64,000 bases of DNA from Streptomyces viridochromogenes DSM 40736 (GCF_000158955.1 NZ_GG657757.1:5386989-5450988); one strand, 5' to 3'; positions 33,798 to 43,290 are shown, counted from the stretch's first letter. Notes: generated by a model from the letters alone, not told the origin. Translations and numbers: made by a program.

Positions 33798-33950
33798 GCA
33801 TGAGCGGTGCCGGGTTTGGGGAGGCAGATCTGGCATCCTCACGATGCGGGTTGCCCGCGGCACGTATCGTAAATATTTGCGGACCGTGCGCAGCCGGAAC
33901 GGGCCGTGGAGCGCACGGATGTGACGGACCAGGCTGGCGGGGGAGGCATC

Positions 33951-36452
33951 GTGGACGACTATGCGGGTCGGGTACTCGCCGACCGCTACCGCCTGCCGCT
34001 GCCGCCGTCCGACGAGTACGAACTCACCGAGAGCCGGGCCTTCGACACCTACAGCGGGCAGGAAGTCCTGGTCCGGCAGGTGCCGTTGCCGGAAGTGGTC
34101 GAGGCGGAGGTCCTCGACGCGGAGGGGCTGCCCGACGGATTCACGGCGCGTGACGCCGGCGCCCGTCGGCCCGGCGGGCGTCCGGGCCTCCGGCGGCCCA
34201 CGGACCCGGTGGTACGGCGCGCGGTGGAGGCCGCCCAGGCCGCCGCGGCCATCCCCGACCATCCCCGGCTCGACCAGGTCTTCGACGTCTTCGCCGAGGG
34301 CGGTTCGCTGTGGATCGTCAGTGAGCTGGTGGCCGCCCGTCCGCTGGCGGCGCTGCTCGCCGAGAAGCCACTGACGCCCTACCGGGCGGCCGAGGTGGCC
34401 TCCGACGTCCTCATGGCGCTGCGGGTGCTGCACGCCCACGGCTGGGTGCACCGCAACATCACCCCGCGGACGGTCCTCGTCTGCGACGACGGCCGGATCA
34501 TGCTGACCGGGCTGGCGGTGGGCGCCGCGGAGGAAGCGCTGTGCGGGTACGACCCGGTTCCGCCTCCCGCCTTCGACGAGCCCGGCCCCGGTCCGGGGCC
34601 GGAGAACGGCCCCTCCGGGCCGCCCCACGGCGTCGGCAGCCCGGGCGGCGCCGGTGGTTCGGGCGACCCCGAGGCCGCGCGGCGTGCCGCCATAGAGGCC
34701 CGGGAGTCCAGGGGGCTGCCGGCGGCCGGGGGCGGCACGACGGGTGGCAGCTCGGTCGTGCCCGCCCGCAGGAGTCCGGACGACGGCGCGGACCCACGCG
34801 CCGCGCGCGCCGGGGCCATCGCCGCCTACCGGGCGGGCGCGAGGGCCGCCGCCCGGGTCCAGGAGGCGCAGCAGAACGGCCGGGCGGTGCTGCCCGGTGC
34901 CCGGCCCGCCCCGGACAGCGGGCCCGCGCCCCACAGCAACGGCTCGGCGCAGTCGCCGTACGTCCCCGGGCAGAACACGGGGTCCGGCGCGGTCCCGCCG
35001 GGACAGATAGCCGACCCCTACGGCGTGCGCGGCGCCCCCCGGACGACCGGCTGGCACGGCGCCACCCCCCGAAGCGGCCCCGGCGGCACACCCACACCGC
35101 CGAGCCAGGACCAGGCGGCCCTCCCGCCGGCCGCGGACACCGCCGACCCGAGTGCTCCCACCCGGTGGGACGACCTGGTCGCGCACACCCCCGCTCCTCG
35201 GCGCGGCCCGGCCACGGCACTCGCCGCCGAGCGGGCCCGGCAGGCACGCATGGCCGTGGTGGGGCCCGTGACGGAGCGCTGGGCGCCGGAGCAGGCCGGC
35301 CCCGTGCACGAGAACTGGCAGCTGGCCGCGCCGATCGGTCCCGCCACCGACCTGTGGGCCCTCGGTGCGCTGCTCTTCCGGGCCGTCCAGGGACACGCGC
35401 CCTACCCGGAGGAGTCGACGGCCGAACTGGTGCAGATGGTGTGCTCCGAACCGCCCGCGTACGCCGAGGAGTGCGGGCCGCTCCGGCCGGTCGTGGAGTC
35501 GCTGCTGCGCCAGGACCCCACCGAGCGCCTCGACTTCGAGGAACTGCGCGGCTGGCTGCGCTCGCTCGTGCGCTCGGCGCCGGAACCGGACGCCGGTGTG
35601 CACGTGGTCGCGGCACCGCCCGCCGACGCCGGCCGGCTGCCCGTCGTACGCCGCCGCGGCGAGCTCGTGCGCAGGCGGCGGGCCGGGCTGCCCGCGCACC
35701 ACGGGCGGCACAAACGCGCCAAGGAATCCCGGTCGCCGCGCCGCCTCGGCCGCACCCTGCTGCTGTGCGTCCTGCTCGCGATGGCCGCGGCGATCGCCTA
35801 CGCCATGCTGTTCATGCCCAAGTCGCGGACCGACGGCGCGAACGGCACGGACCGCACCGGGGCCGCCGGCGAGGTCAGCCAGGCGCCCGATCCCGACGCC
35901 AGCAGCGAGCCCAGGCCGGATCAGACATCGCCCGAGCCGGAGCGGAGCCCGTCGACGTCGGCCGGTTCCACCGAGACGCAGACCACCGGACCCGAGGTCG
36001 CCGACGGCTTCACCCTGCGCAAGGACTCGGCCCGCTTCCAGGTCGCCGTGGCCAAGGGCTGGGACCGCACCCCGCGGAACGGCAGCGGCCAAGTCGTGTA
36101 CGCGAAGGGCGACTTCGAGCTCATCGTGGTACCGGGCCGGGACAGCGCGTCGCGGTACGGCGGCGATCCGATGGACTACCAGCGGGAGAAGGAGCGCGAG
36201 CTGCAGCCGTACCGCGACTCCAGCTGGGCCACCTCCACCGGGCTGAAGACCATTGAGGTGGGCGGACGCACCATGGCCGAGGGGCAGTTCACCTGGACCG
36301 GCGGTGACGGCGGCGAGCTGTACGTGCGCAACCTCGCCATGCTGATCGGCGGTCGGTACCACGTGGTGCAGGTGCGCGGCCCGGAAGCCGAACGGGACGA
36401 GGTGACGCGGCTGTACGAGCAGGCGGCGGCGACCTACAAGGCGACGGGCTGA
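33951..36452 (+). CDS. transmembrane pseudokinase with large activation-segment insertion (array member 2)
   Basis: An 833-residue kinase-like membrane protein that cannot be a normal kinase. The glycine loop is absent (LPLPPSDEYELTES), the beta3 Lys is Arg42 (VLVRQVPL), HRDxKxxN is HRNITPRTV (167-175), and DFG is TGL (186-188). About 255 residues of Pro/Gly/Ala-rich sequence separate TGL from the APE position (WAPEQA near 444); normal spacing is about 25-30. The C-lobe resumes with TDLWALGALLFRAVQGHAPYPEE. A membrane helix is near residue 600 and an outer domain (ARFQVAVAKGWDR) ends the protein. The GTG at 33951 follows GGAGG; GTGs at 33921 and 33906 are alternatives. Confidence 0.9.
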   Translation: MDDYAGRVLADRYRLPLPPSDEYELTESRAFDTYSGQEVLVRQVPLPEVVEAEVLDAEGLPDGFTARDAGARRPGGRPGLRRPTDPVVRRAVEAAQAAAAIPDHPRLDQVFDVFAEGGSLWIVSELVAARPLAALLAEKPLTPYRAAEVASDVLMALRVLHAHGWVHRNITPRTVLVCDDGRIMLTGLAVGAAEEALCGYDPVPPPAFDEPGPGPGPENGPSGPPHGVGSPGGAGGSGDPEAARRAAIEARESRGLPAAGGGTTGGSSVVPARRSPDDGADPRAARAGAIAAYRAGARAAARVQEAQQNGRAVLPGARPAPDSGPAPHSNGSAQSPYVPGQNTGSGAVPPGQIADPYGVRGAPRTTGWHGATPRSGPGGTPTPPSQDQAALPPAADTADPSAPTRWDDLVAHTPAPRRGPATALAAERARQARMAVVGPVTERWAPEQAGPVHENWQLAAPIGPATDLWALGALLFRAVQGHAPYPEESTAELVQMVCSEPPAYAEECGPLRPVVESLLRQDPTERLDFEELRGWLRSLVRSAPEPDAGVHVVAAPPADAGRLPVVRRRGELVRRRRAGLPAHHGRHKRAKESRSPRRLGRTLLLCVLLAMAAAIAYAMLFMPKSRTDGANGTDRTGAAGEVSQAPDPDASSEPRPDQTSPEPERSPSTSAGSTETQTTGPEVADGFTLRKDSARFQVAVAKGWDRTPRNGSGQVVYAKGDFELIVVPGRDSASRYGGDPMDYQREKERELQPYRDSSWATSTGLKTIEVGGRTMAEGQFTWTGGDGGELYVRNLAMLIGGRYHVVQVRGPEAERDEVTRLYEQAAATYKATG

Positions 36453-36608
36453 GAACCGGCGCGCCGACTGTACGCGTAGTTCAACCTCTGGTTGCCTCCC
36501 GTCCCGACAGGCGACAACCGTCACAGTGCGGTCACCGTGGTACCCCGCTTGTTCCCTGGGGAAGGGCGGGTCCTTACGCTGACCCTGTCAAGACCATTGC
36601 GGGGCAAC

Positions 36609-38309
36609 GTGAATCAGATGCAGGGCCAGATCGTCGCGGGCCGCTACCGGCTCGCCGACTCGATCGGCAGCGGCGGCATGGGCCGGGTGTGGCGCGCCCA
36701 TGACGAAGTGCTGCACCGGTCCGTCGCCATCAAGGAGTTGACGGCAGCCCTCTACGTCTCCGAGAGCGAGCAGGCGATCCTGCTGGCCCGCACCCGGGCG
36801 GAGGCGCGGGCCGCCGCACGGATCAACCACTCCGCGGTCGTCACCGTGCACGACGTGCTGGAGCACGACGGCCGCCCGTGGATCGTCATGGAGCTGGTCG
36901 AGGGCCGCTCCCTGGCGGACGCGGTCAAGGAGGAGGGGCGTGTCGAGCCGCGCGAGGCGGCCCGCATCGGCCTCTGGGTGCTGCGGGCCCTGCGCGCCGC
37001 GCACACCGCCGGCGTCCTGCACCGCGACATCAAGCCGGGCAACGTCCTCCTCGGCCGCGACGGACGCGTCCTGCTCACGGACTTCGGCATCGCCCAGATC
37101 GAGGGCGACACGACCATCACCCGCACCGGAGAGGTCGTCGGCTCGGTCGACTACCTGGCGCCCGAGCGGGTGCGCGGCCACGACCCGGGCCCGTCCTCCG
37201 ACCTGTGGGCGCTCGGCGCGACGCTCTACACGGCGGTCGAGGGCCGCTCGCCGTTCCGCCGCACCACACCGCTGACCACCATGCAGGCCGTGGTCGAGGA
37301 GGAAGCCGCCGAGCCGCAGCACGCCGGTCCGCTCGGCCCCGTCATCAGCGCCCTGCTGCGCAAGGATCCGGCCACCCGGCCCGACGTGTCCGAGGCCGAG
37401 CACCTGCTCGCCGAGGCGGCGGAGGGGCGACGCCCGAGCGGGGCACAGGCGTATGTGCCGACGCAGTACGGCGGCACGTACCGAGACGTCCACAGCGGTA
37501 CGGGCACGGTCGGCACCGGCTCGGGATCGCACACCCGCACACCGCTCCCGCCGCTCGCCGGCACCCCGGCCACCGGGACCCCCGTCACCGGCACTCCGGC
37601 GACCGGCCCCACCACGGTCGGCCCGTCGGCGACGGCCCGGCAGCCGTCCGTGCCGCAGCAGACCCGGTCGGGTCGGCGCCGCAGGCTGCGTACCGTCGCC
37701 CTCGTGGTCGCGCTCGCGGCCATCATCGGCGGGACCACGGCCGTGGTGCTCCAGCAGTGGAACGAGGACCGGCAGACGCCGGGCGCCGCCTCAGGCTCCC
37801 CGAATCCCATGAGCACACAGCAGTCCGGGGGATCGGGATCCGGCAACTGGGTCCGCCACGACGACCCCGCGGGTTTCAGCCTCTCCCTGCCCAAGGGCTG
37901 GAAGCGCAAGCCCTTCGGCCCGCAGGGCGAACTCAAGCAGATCGACTACACGCCCGACGGCGGCCGGCACTTCGTCCGGATCGCCGTCGACACCTCCCCG
38001 GACTTCGGCGACCCGTACGCGCACCAGCTCGACCTGGAGCAGCAACTGCAGGATCTCGCCGACTACAAGCGGGTCACCCTGGAGCGCAACGTCTACCGTG
38101 ACCGGGGCGGCGCCCTGTGGGAGTACACCTGGACCGCGCGGGCGAAGGACACCCCGTTCCCCGGCCCGCGCCGCGCCATCGAGGAGACGTACATAGCCCG
38201 CGACGGCACCGAGTACGCGCTCTACATGTCGTCGCCCGCGCGGGACTGGGCGAAGGCCCGCAAGCAGTTCACCCTGCTGCTCCAGGGCTGGCAGGAGAAG
38301 ACCTCCTGA
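36609..38309 (+). CDS. transmembrane Ser/Thr protein kinase (array member 3)
   Basis: A receptor-type kinase of 566 residues. Full catalytic set: IGSGGMGRVW, VAIKEL, HRDIKPGNVLL, TDFGIAQIEG, LAPERVRGH. A Thr/Pro/Gly-rich linker with repeated TP(A/V)TGTP units (about 317-340) precedes a membrane helix (LRTVALVVALAAIIGGTTAVVL). The outer domain begins GFSLSLPKGWKRKPFG and ends QFTLLLQGWQEK, parallel to array member 1. The GTG at 36609 with GCGGGGC upstream is chosen; a longer reading to 36492 covers promoter-like sequence. It follows the pseudokinase by 156 bases. Confidence 0.92.
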   Translation: MNQMQGQIVAGRYRLADSIGSGGMGRVWRAHDEVLHRSVAIKELTAALYVSESEQAILLARTRAEARAAARINHSAVVTVHDVLEHDGRPWIVMELVEGRSLADAVKEEGRVEPREAARIGLWVLRALRAAHTAGVLHRDIKPGNVLLGRDGRVLLTDFGIAQIEGDTTITRTGEVVGSVDYLAPERVRGHDPGPSSDLWALGATLYTAVEGRSPFRRTTPLTTMQAVVEEEAAEPQHAGPLGPVISALLRKDPATRPDVSEAEHLLAEAAEGRRPSGAQAYVPTQYGGTYRDVHSGTGTVGTGSGSHTRTPLPPLAGTPATGTPVTGTPATGPTTVGPSATARQPSVPQQTRSGRRRRLRTVALVVALAAIIGGTTAVVLQQWNEDRQTPGAASGSPNPMSTQQSGGSGSGNWVRHDDPAGFSLSLPKGWKRKPFGPQGELKQIDYTPDGGRHFVRIAVDTSPDFGDPYAHQLDLEQQLQDLADYKRVTLERNVYRDRGGALWEYTWTARAKDTPFPGPRRAIEETYIARDGTEYALYMSSPARDWAKARKQFTLLLQGWQEKTS

Positions 38310-38435
38310 CGCAGGCGCCTCCTGACGCCCGGCCCTTCTGACGCGGGCCGTCTGTTTCGGCCACTGGCGAGCGCCGACCCGGAGCCGATCCGTCCGGTGG
38401 GGCATGATTGCCGCATGGTGACCGAGGGGCACAAC

Positions 38436-39656
38436 ATGCGTGTCATCGCGGGCCGTTACCGGCTCGAGGCGCGGCTCGGGCGCGGTGGCATGGGCGTGGT
38501 CTGGCGGGCGACCGACCAGTTGCTCCGCCGGGGCGTGGCGGTCAAGGAACTCCCGTACGACGAGACGCTCTCCGCGGCGGACGCCCGCCGGCAGCGGGAC
38601 CGTACGCTGCGCGAGGCCCGGGCGGTCGCCCAGCTGAGCCATCCGCACATCATCGTCGTCCATGACGTCGTCGAGGACGACGAACGCCCTTACATCGTCA
38701 TGGAGTTGATCGAGGGCGGCTCGCTCGCAGACCGTCTCGCCGGCCAGGGCCCGGTCGACGCCGCCGAGGCCGCGCGCATCGCCATCGACCTGCTCGGCGC
38801 GCTGCGCGCCGCGCACGCTGCCGGGGTCCTGCACCGCGACCTCAAGCCGGAGAACGTGCTGCTGGAGGCCGGCACCGACCGGGTCGTCCTCACCGACTTC
38901 GGCATCGCCCAGGTCCCCGGCTCCCCCACGCTCACCGAGAACGGCTCCTTCGTCGGCTCGCCCGAGTACACCGCGCCGGAGCGGATGTCCGGGGCCAGGA
39001 CCGGTCCCGAGTCCGACCTGTGGTCGCTGGGCGCGCTGATGTGCGCGGCCCTCAGCGGCGAGTCGCCGTTCCACCGCGACTCGCTGGGCGGCATCCTGCA
39101 CGCGGTGGTCGTCGGCGACATCCAGCCACCCGCACAGGCCGGGCCGCTCCTGCCCGTCGTACAGGGCCTGCTGGAACGCGACCCGGACCGGCGGCTGGAC
39201 GCGGACCGGGCCGAACGGATGCTGCGCGCGTTCCGCGACACGGGCCGCACGCCGCAGTCGCCGCCGCCCGAGTACCCGCCCGCGGAACAACGGGGCGCGG
39301 CGGGCCGGCAGGCGACGGCCCGGCAGGCCGCCCCCGGTTGGCAACCGCAGCCGCCCCCGTCTCCGCCCGCGTCGGAGGTACCCGCCCGGCAGTCCTCGCG
39401 GGGCATGCTGGTGGCCGCGCTGCTGGTCGCCGCGATGGCCGGAGCCGGGGTGTCCGCGGCGGCGCTGCTCATGCACCGGGACGGGGACGGCGGGCCCGCG
39501 CCGACGACTTCGGCGCCGGAGACACCCCGCACCGGCACCCCCTCCCCGAGCCGCACGACCTCACCCGGAGCCGCCACTCCGAGCGCCGCCGGGACCAGCC
39601 CCGCCGGGACGAGCCCAGCAGCGCGGCACGGGTCCGCGACCGAGATGCCGCCGTAG
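38436..39656 (+). CDS. Ser/Thr protein kinase with short C-terminus (array member 4)
   Basis: A 406-residue kinase with complete motifs: LGRGGMGVVW, VAVKEL, HRDLKPENVLL, TDFGIAQVPG and TAPERMSG. A Pro-rich linker leads to a membrane helix (LVAALLVAAMAGAGVSAAALLM, about 323-345). Only about 60 Thr/Ser/Pro/Ala residues follow, with no GxSxxLPKGW-type outer domain. After the TAG, another frame (39668-39736) reads AAGDDDGEYEETTIAHLDID with strong G/C third positions, so a C-terminal tail may have been lost by frameshift. The ATG at 38436 has GAGGGG six bases upstream; 38415 is an alternative. Confidence 0.9.
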   Translation: MRVIAGRYRLEARLGRGGMGVVWRATDQLLRRGVAVKELPYDETLSAADARRQRDRTLREARAVAQLSHPHIIVVHDVVEDDERPYIVMELIEGGSLADRLAGQGPVDAAEAARIAIDLLGALRAAHAAGVLHRDLKPENVLLEAGTDRVVLTDFGIAQVPGSPTLTENGSFVGSPEYTAPERMSGARTGPESDLWSLGALMCAALSGESPFHRDSLGGILHAVVVGDIQPPAQAGPLLPVVQGLLERDPDRRLDADRAERMLRAFRDTGRTPQSPPPEYPPAEQRGAAGRQATARQAAPGWQPQPPPSPPASEVPARQSSRGMLVAALLVAAMAGAGVSAAALLMHRDGDGGPAPTTSAPETPRTGTPSPSRTTSPGAATPSAAGTSPAGTSPAARHGSATEMPP

Positions 39657-39806
39657 CGGACGCCTGAGCCGCCGGCGACGACGACGGCGAGTACGAGGAG
39701 ACGACGATCGCGCACCTGGACATCGACGGGACCTGACACGACCCGGCACCGGCAGGGAAACGGCCCCGCGTCGACAAGGAGCCGCCCCGCGGGGTACTGA
39801 TGGGGC

Positions 39807-41411
39807 ATGAGCAACGACGGGGGCGGGGTGGGCGACGCCCGGGGCCGGCTGGTCGGTGGGCGCTACCGGCTGATCGAGCGCATCGGCTCCGGCGGGACGG
39901 GCACCGTCTGGCGGGCCCATGACGAGCTCGCCGAGCGCGAAGTCGCCGTCAGACAACCCCGGTTGCCGGGCGACCCGGACGACGAGAGCTACCGGCGGGC
40001 CGCCCATCTGCTCTACCGCGAGGCCCGCGCCGCCGCCCGTGTCGACCACCCCGCCGCCGTCACCATCCACGACGTGGTCGTCGAGGCGGAGCAGCCGGAC
40101 GCACGCGACGGCCTGGAAGCGGTCGACACGCTCGACCGGCTTCCCTGGATCGTCATGGAGTCGGTGCCGGGCGAGTCCCTGCACGCGGTGCTCGGGCGCG
40201 GGCCGGTCGAGGCGCGCGAGGCCGCCCGGATCGGCCTCGCCGTCGTGGGTGCGCTGCGTGCCGCGCACTCCGTCGGCATCGTGCACCGGGACGTGAAACC
40301 GGCCAACGTGCTGCTCGGCCCGCACCGCCGGGTCGTCCTCACCGACTTCGGCATCGCCCACCAGTCGGGGGAGGAGACCCCGGCTTCCGGCGGGGGGTTC
40401 GGCGACTCGCTGGAGTTCGTCGCCCCCGAGCGGATGTCCGGCCGTATCGCCGGCCCCGCCTCCGACCTGTGGTCCCTGGGCGTCCTGCTGTACGCCGCCG
40501 TCGAGGGCTCGTCCCCGTTCCGCCGGACCACGCCGGAGTCCACGCTCGCCGCGGTCCTCGCCGCCGACCCGCCCGACCCGAAGCAGGCCGGACCACTCGG
40601 GCCGCTGATCGCACGGCTGCTCGTGCGGGACCCCGGGGAGCGGCCGGACGCCGAGGAGGTCGCGAAGCAACTGGCAGCGGTGGCGGGGCCGTCGCCGGCC
40701 GAGGAGCAGCACCAGGACGCCGAGCGGACACGGGAGTTCACGCAGGACACCGGTCCGGAGCACCCCGAAGAGGCCGCCGGCCCGTCGGAACCCGACCCGT
40801 CGAAGACCAATCCGCCGGACACCGACCCGACAGCACGGCACGACTCGACGGCACGGCACGACCCGGCAGCACCCAAGCGCCACAGCCTCTTCCGGCCCGC
40901 CCCCCTGGCCCTCCTCAGCGCACTGCTCGCCGGCGGCATAGGCACCGCCACCCACCTCGCCGACACCAGCAGCGCGGAGAGCGCCGAACAGACCGCCGCC
41001 GGGACGACGGACACCTGGATCCCGCATCCCGAGCCGGACATGGCGGCCGTACTCCATCTCCCACCCCACTACCGCCCGCTCGACCGGACCGGCAGTGCGA
41101 CCGACCAGCCCCGCACAGTGCTCTACGGCGACCCACGCGGCGGCACGATCCAGGTCCGCCTCCTCCAGTGGGACAAGGCGGACAAGGTGGGCAAGGCGCC
41201 GGACTCCCCGACGGACCGGGCCGGGACCACCGACACCACCTACCACCTGGACGACGCCCCCAGGCGGGTCATGCGGGTACTGATCCGCACCGACGACGAC
41301 CGCGTGTACGAACTGCGCGTCGACATGCCGAAGGGCACGCCGGAGGAGAAGGAAGGCGTCTCGGTCTTCGAGGGCGCCCGCGACCGGCTCGGTATCGGTC
41401 CTGGATCGTAA
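39807..41411 (+). CDS. Ser/Thr kinase-like membrane protein with Arg at the beta3 Lys position (array member 5)
   Basis: A 534-residue kinase homologue. The G-loop IGSGGTGTVW, HRDVKPANVLL, TDFGIAH and VAPERMSG are intact, but the ATP-anchoring Lys of VAVK is Arg49 (EVAVRQPRLP), encoded by AGA, a very rare Streptomyces codon. This change usually disables kinases. The N-lobe also has an insertion (EAEQPDARDGLEAVDTLDR). A charged Pro/Thr linker, a membrane helix (APLALLSALLAGGIGTATHL) and an outer domain (MAAVLHLPPHYRPLDRTG to VSVFEGARDRLG) follow. It may bind substrate or signal without catalysis, or the Arg may be recent. It is the last gene of the five. Confidence 0.88.
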   Translation: MSNDGGGVGDARGRLVGGRYRLIERIGSGGTGTVWRAHDELAEREVAVRQPRLPGDPDDESYRRAAHLLYREARAAARVDHPAAVTIHDVVVEAEQPDARDGLEAVDTLDRLPWIVMESVPGESLHAVLGRGPVEAREAARIGLAVVGALRAAHSVGIVHRDVKPANVLLGPHRRVVLTDFGIAHQSGEETPASGGGFGDSLEFVAPERMSGRIAGPASDLWSLGVLLYAAVEGSSPFRRTTPESTLAAVLAADPPDPKQAGPLGPLIARLLVRDPGERPDAEEVAKQLAAVAGPSPAEEQHQDAERTREFTQDTGPEHPEEAAGPSEPDPSKTNPPDTDPTARHDSTARHDPAAPKRHSLFRPAPLALLSALLAGGIGTATHLADTSSAESAEQTAAGTTDTWIPHPEPDMAAVLHLPPHYRPLDRTGSATDQPRTVLYGDPRGGTIQVRLLQWDKADKVGKAPDSPTDRAGTTDTTYHLDDAPRRVMRVLIRTDDDRVYELRVDMPKGTPEEKEGVSVFEGARDRLGIGPGS

Positions 41412-41555
41412 AAGGCCGGATCACACCGGCCCGCACCGCACAACGCCCTGATCAGGGCGTTCGTTGCCAGCAGCCACTGGCGTCGTGTGTGCACTCGGTG
41501 AAGCCGTATTACCGACGGGTACCCAAAGGCTCCGCCGAGGCATACCCTGCGCCTC

Positions 41556-43184
41556 ATGACGGACGCGCACGCCCCGGAGAAGACCGGCACGGCACAGACC
41601 GGCACCAACCCCCTCGCCCCCGCCCCGGAGGGAGCCCGCACCGCCGCCGACGTGGTGACCCCCGAGCTGGTCGCCCAGCTCACCAAGGGCGTGGTCGGCT
41701 CCGGTCGTACCGCCAACCACTCGCCGTTCACGGGCGAGAAGCTGGCCGACCTCCCCGAGTCGACGCCCGAGGACGTGGCGAGGGCCTTCGAACTGGCCCG
41801 TGCCGCCCAGACCGTGTGGGCGCAGACCCCCGTACGGCAGCGCGCCGCCGTCCTGCTCCGCTTCCACGACCTGGTGCTGGAACGCCAGGCCGAGGTGCTC
41901 GACCTGATCCAGCTGGAGACCGGCAAGGCCCGCCTGCACGCCCACGAGGAGGTCCAGGCCGTCGCGGTCGCCGCCCGGCACTACGGCCGCAGGGCCGCCG
42001 CCTACCTCAAGCCCAAGCGGCACGCCGGTGCCATGCCGACCCTCACCAAGGTCACCGAACTGCGTCACCCGCGCGGGGTCGTCGGCCAGATCGCCCCCTG
42101 GAACTACCCCCTCGAGCTGTCGGTCGGCGACGCGCTCCCCGCCTTCGTCGCGGGCAACGGGGTCGTCATGAAGCCGGACACCGAGACCTGCCTCACCGCC
42201 CTGTGGGCGCGTGACCTGCTGATCGAGGCCGGCCTGCCCGCCGATGTCTTCCAGGTGGTCCTCGGCGACGGCCCCGTCGTCGGCCCGGAGGTCGTCCGGC
42301 ACGCCGACTACGTCTCCTTCACCGGCTCCACCCGCACCGGCCGCGAGGTCGCCCAGGGCGCCGCCGCCCGGCTGGTCGGCGTCTCCCTCGAACTCGGCGG
42401 CAAGAACGCCATGCTGGTGCTGGAGGACGCCGACATCGAGAAGGCCGCCGCCGGGGCGGTCCGCGCCTGCTTCTCCTCCGCCGGCCAGCTCTGCATCTCC
42501 ATCGAGCGCCTCTACGTCCACGAGTCGATCGCGGACGCCTTCCTGGAGCGCTTCGCCGCCCGTACCCGGGCGATGCGCCTCGGCACGTCCCTGGCGTACG
42601 GCGCCGAGATGGGCTCCCTGGTCGGCGAACGCCAGCTGGAGACCGTCACCCGGCACGTGGAGGAGGCGGTGGCGAAGGGCGCGAAGGTCGTCGCCGGCGG
42701 TGTGGCCCGCCCCGACATCGGCCCGTACTTCTTCGAGCCCACGATCCTCGACGGGGTCGGCACGGACATGTCCGTCTGCGCCGAGGAGACCTTCGGCCCG
42801 GTCGTCTCGATCTACCGCTTCAAGGACGAGGACGAGGTCGTCGAGCGCGCCAACGCCACGGCGTACGGCCTGAACTCCTCGGTGTGGACCAGGAACGGCC
42901 GACGCGGCCAGGAGGTCGCCGCCCGCCTGCGCACCGGCACGGTCAACATCAACGACGGCTACGCACCCGCCTACGGCAGCGTCCAGTCGCCCATGGGCGG
43001 CATGAAGGACTCGGGCCTCGGCCGCCGCCACGGCTCCGAGGGCATCCTCAAGTACACCGAGGCGCAGACGGTCGCCCACCAGCGAGTCCTCCCGATGGCT
43101 CCCTCCCTGGGCATGGACGACGAGAAGTACGCCCAGTTCATGAGCCGCAGTCTCCGCCTGATGAAGGCACTGAGGTTCCGGTAA
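41556..43184 (+). CDS. succinate-semialdehyde dehydrogenase (NAD(P)+)
   Basis: A 542-residue aldehyde dehydrogenase. It has cofactor-binding IAPWNYPLELSV and FTGSTRTGREVA, the general-base Glu in LELGGKNAM, and the nucleophilic Cys in SSAGQLCISIERLYV (near residue 313). EETFGPVVSIYRF and SGLGRRHGSEGILKYTE complete the family pattern. It is a soluble enzyme that oxidises an aldehyde to the acid; succinate semialdehyde is inferred from the closest family and from the same gene neighbourhood in S. coelicolor. It begins 144 bases after the last kinase gene and is followed by the GMC oxidoreductase. Confidence 0.9.
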   Translation: MTDAHAPEKTGTAQTGTNPLAPAPEGARTAADVVTPELVAQLTKGVVGSGRTANHSPFTGEKLADLPESTPEDVARAFELARAAQTVWAQTPVRQRAAVLLRFHDLVLERQAEVLDLIQLETGKARLHAHEEVQAVAVAARHYGRRAAAYLKPKRHAGAMPTLTKVTELRHPRGVVGQIAPWNYPLELSVGDALPAFVAGNGVVMKPDTETCLTALWARDLLIEAGLPADVFQVVLGDGPVVGPEVVRHADYVSFTGSTRTGREVAQGAAARLVGVSLELGGKNAMLVLEDADIEKAAAGAVRACFSSAGQLCISIERLYVHESIADAFLERFAARTRAMRLGTSLAYGAEMGSLVGERQLETVTRHVEEAVAKGAKVVAGGVARPDIGPYFFEPTILDGVGTDMSVCAEETFGPVVSIYRFKDEDEVVERANATAYGLNSSVWTRNGRRGQEVAARLRTGTVNINDGYAPAYGSVQSPMGGMKDSGLGRRHGSEGILKYTEAQTVAHQRVLPMAPSLGMDDEKYAQFMSRSLRLMKALRFR

Positions 43185-43290
43185 CCGGCCTACTTTTCAA
43201 GGGGCGCGGGGCTGTATCGATGTGCGGCTCCGCCGCGTGGGCGCGAGCAACCACGGATCGCCCGCACACGACACTCGACGAGGAGAACAC

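Noticed and set aside
33851..33881. TTGCCC-N17-TATTTG with the near-palindrome CGTAAATATTTGCG before the pseudokinase
   Set aside because: The -10 lacks the final T and the palindrome has a mismatch; it could be the array's internal promoter but the evidence is thin.
31632..36524. A minus-strand open frame of more than 1600 codons opposite the first two kinase genes
   Set aside because: It mirrors the real plus-strand genes; in such GC-rich DNA stop codons are rare on the antisense strand. It has no domain, and its Arg/Pro/Gly-heavy composition is typical of shadow frames.
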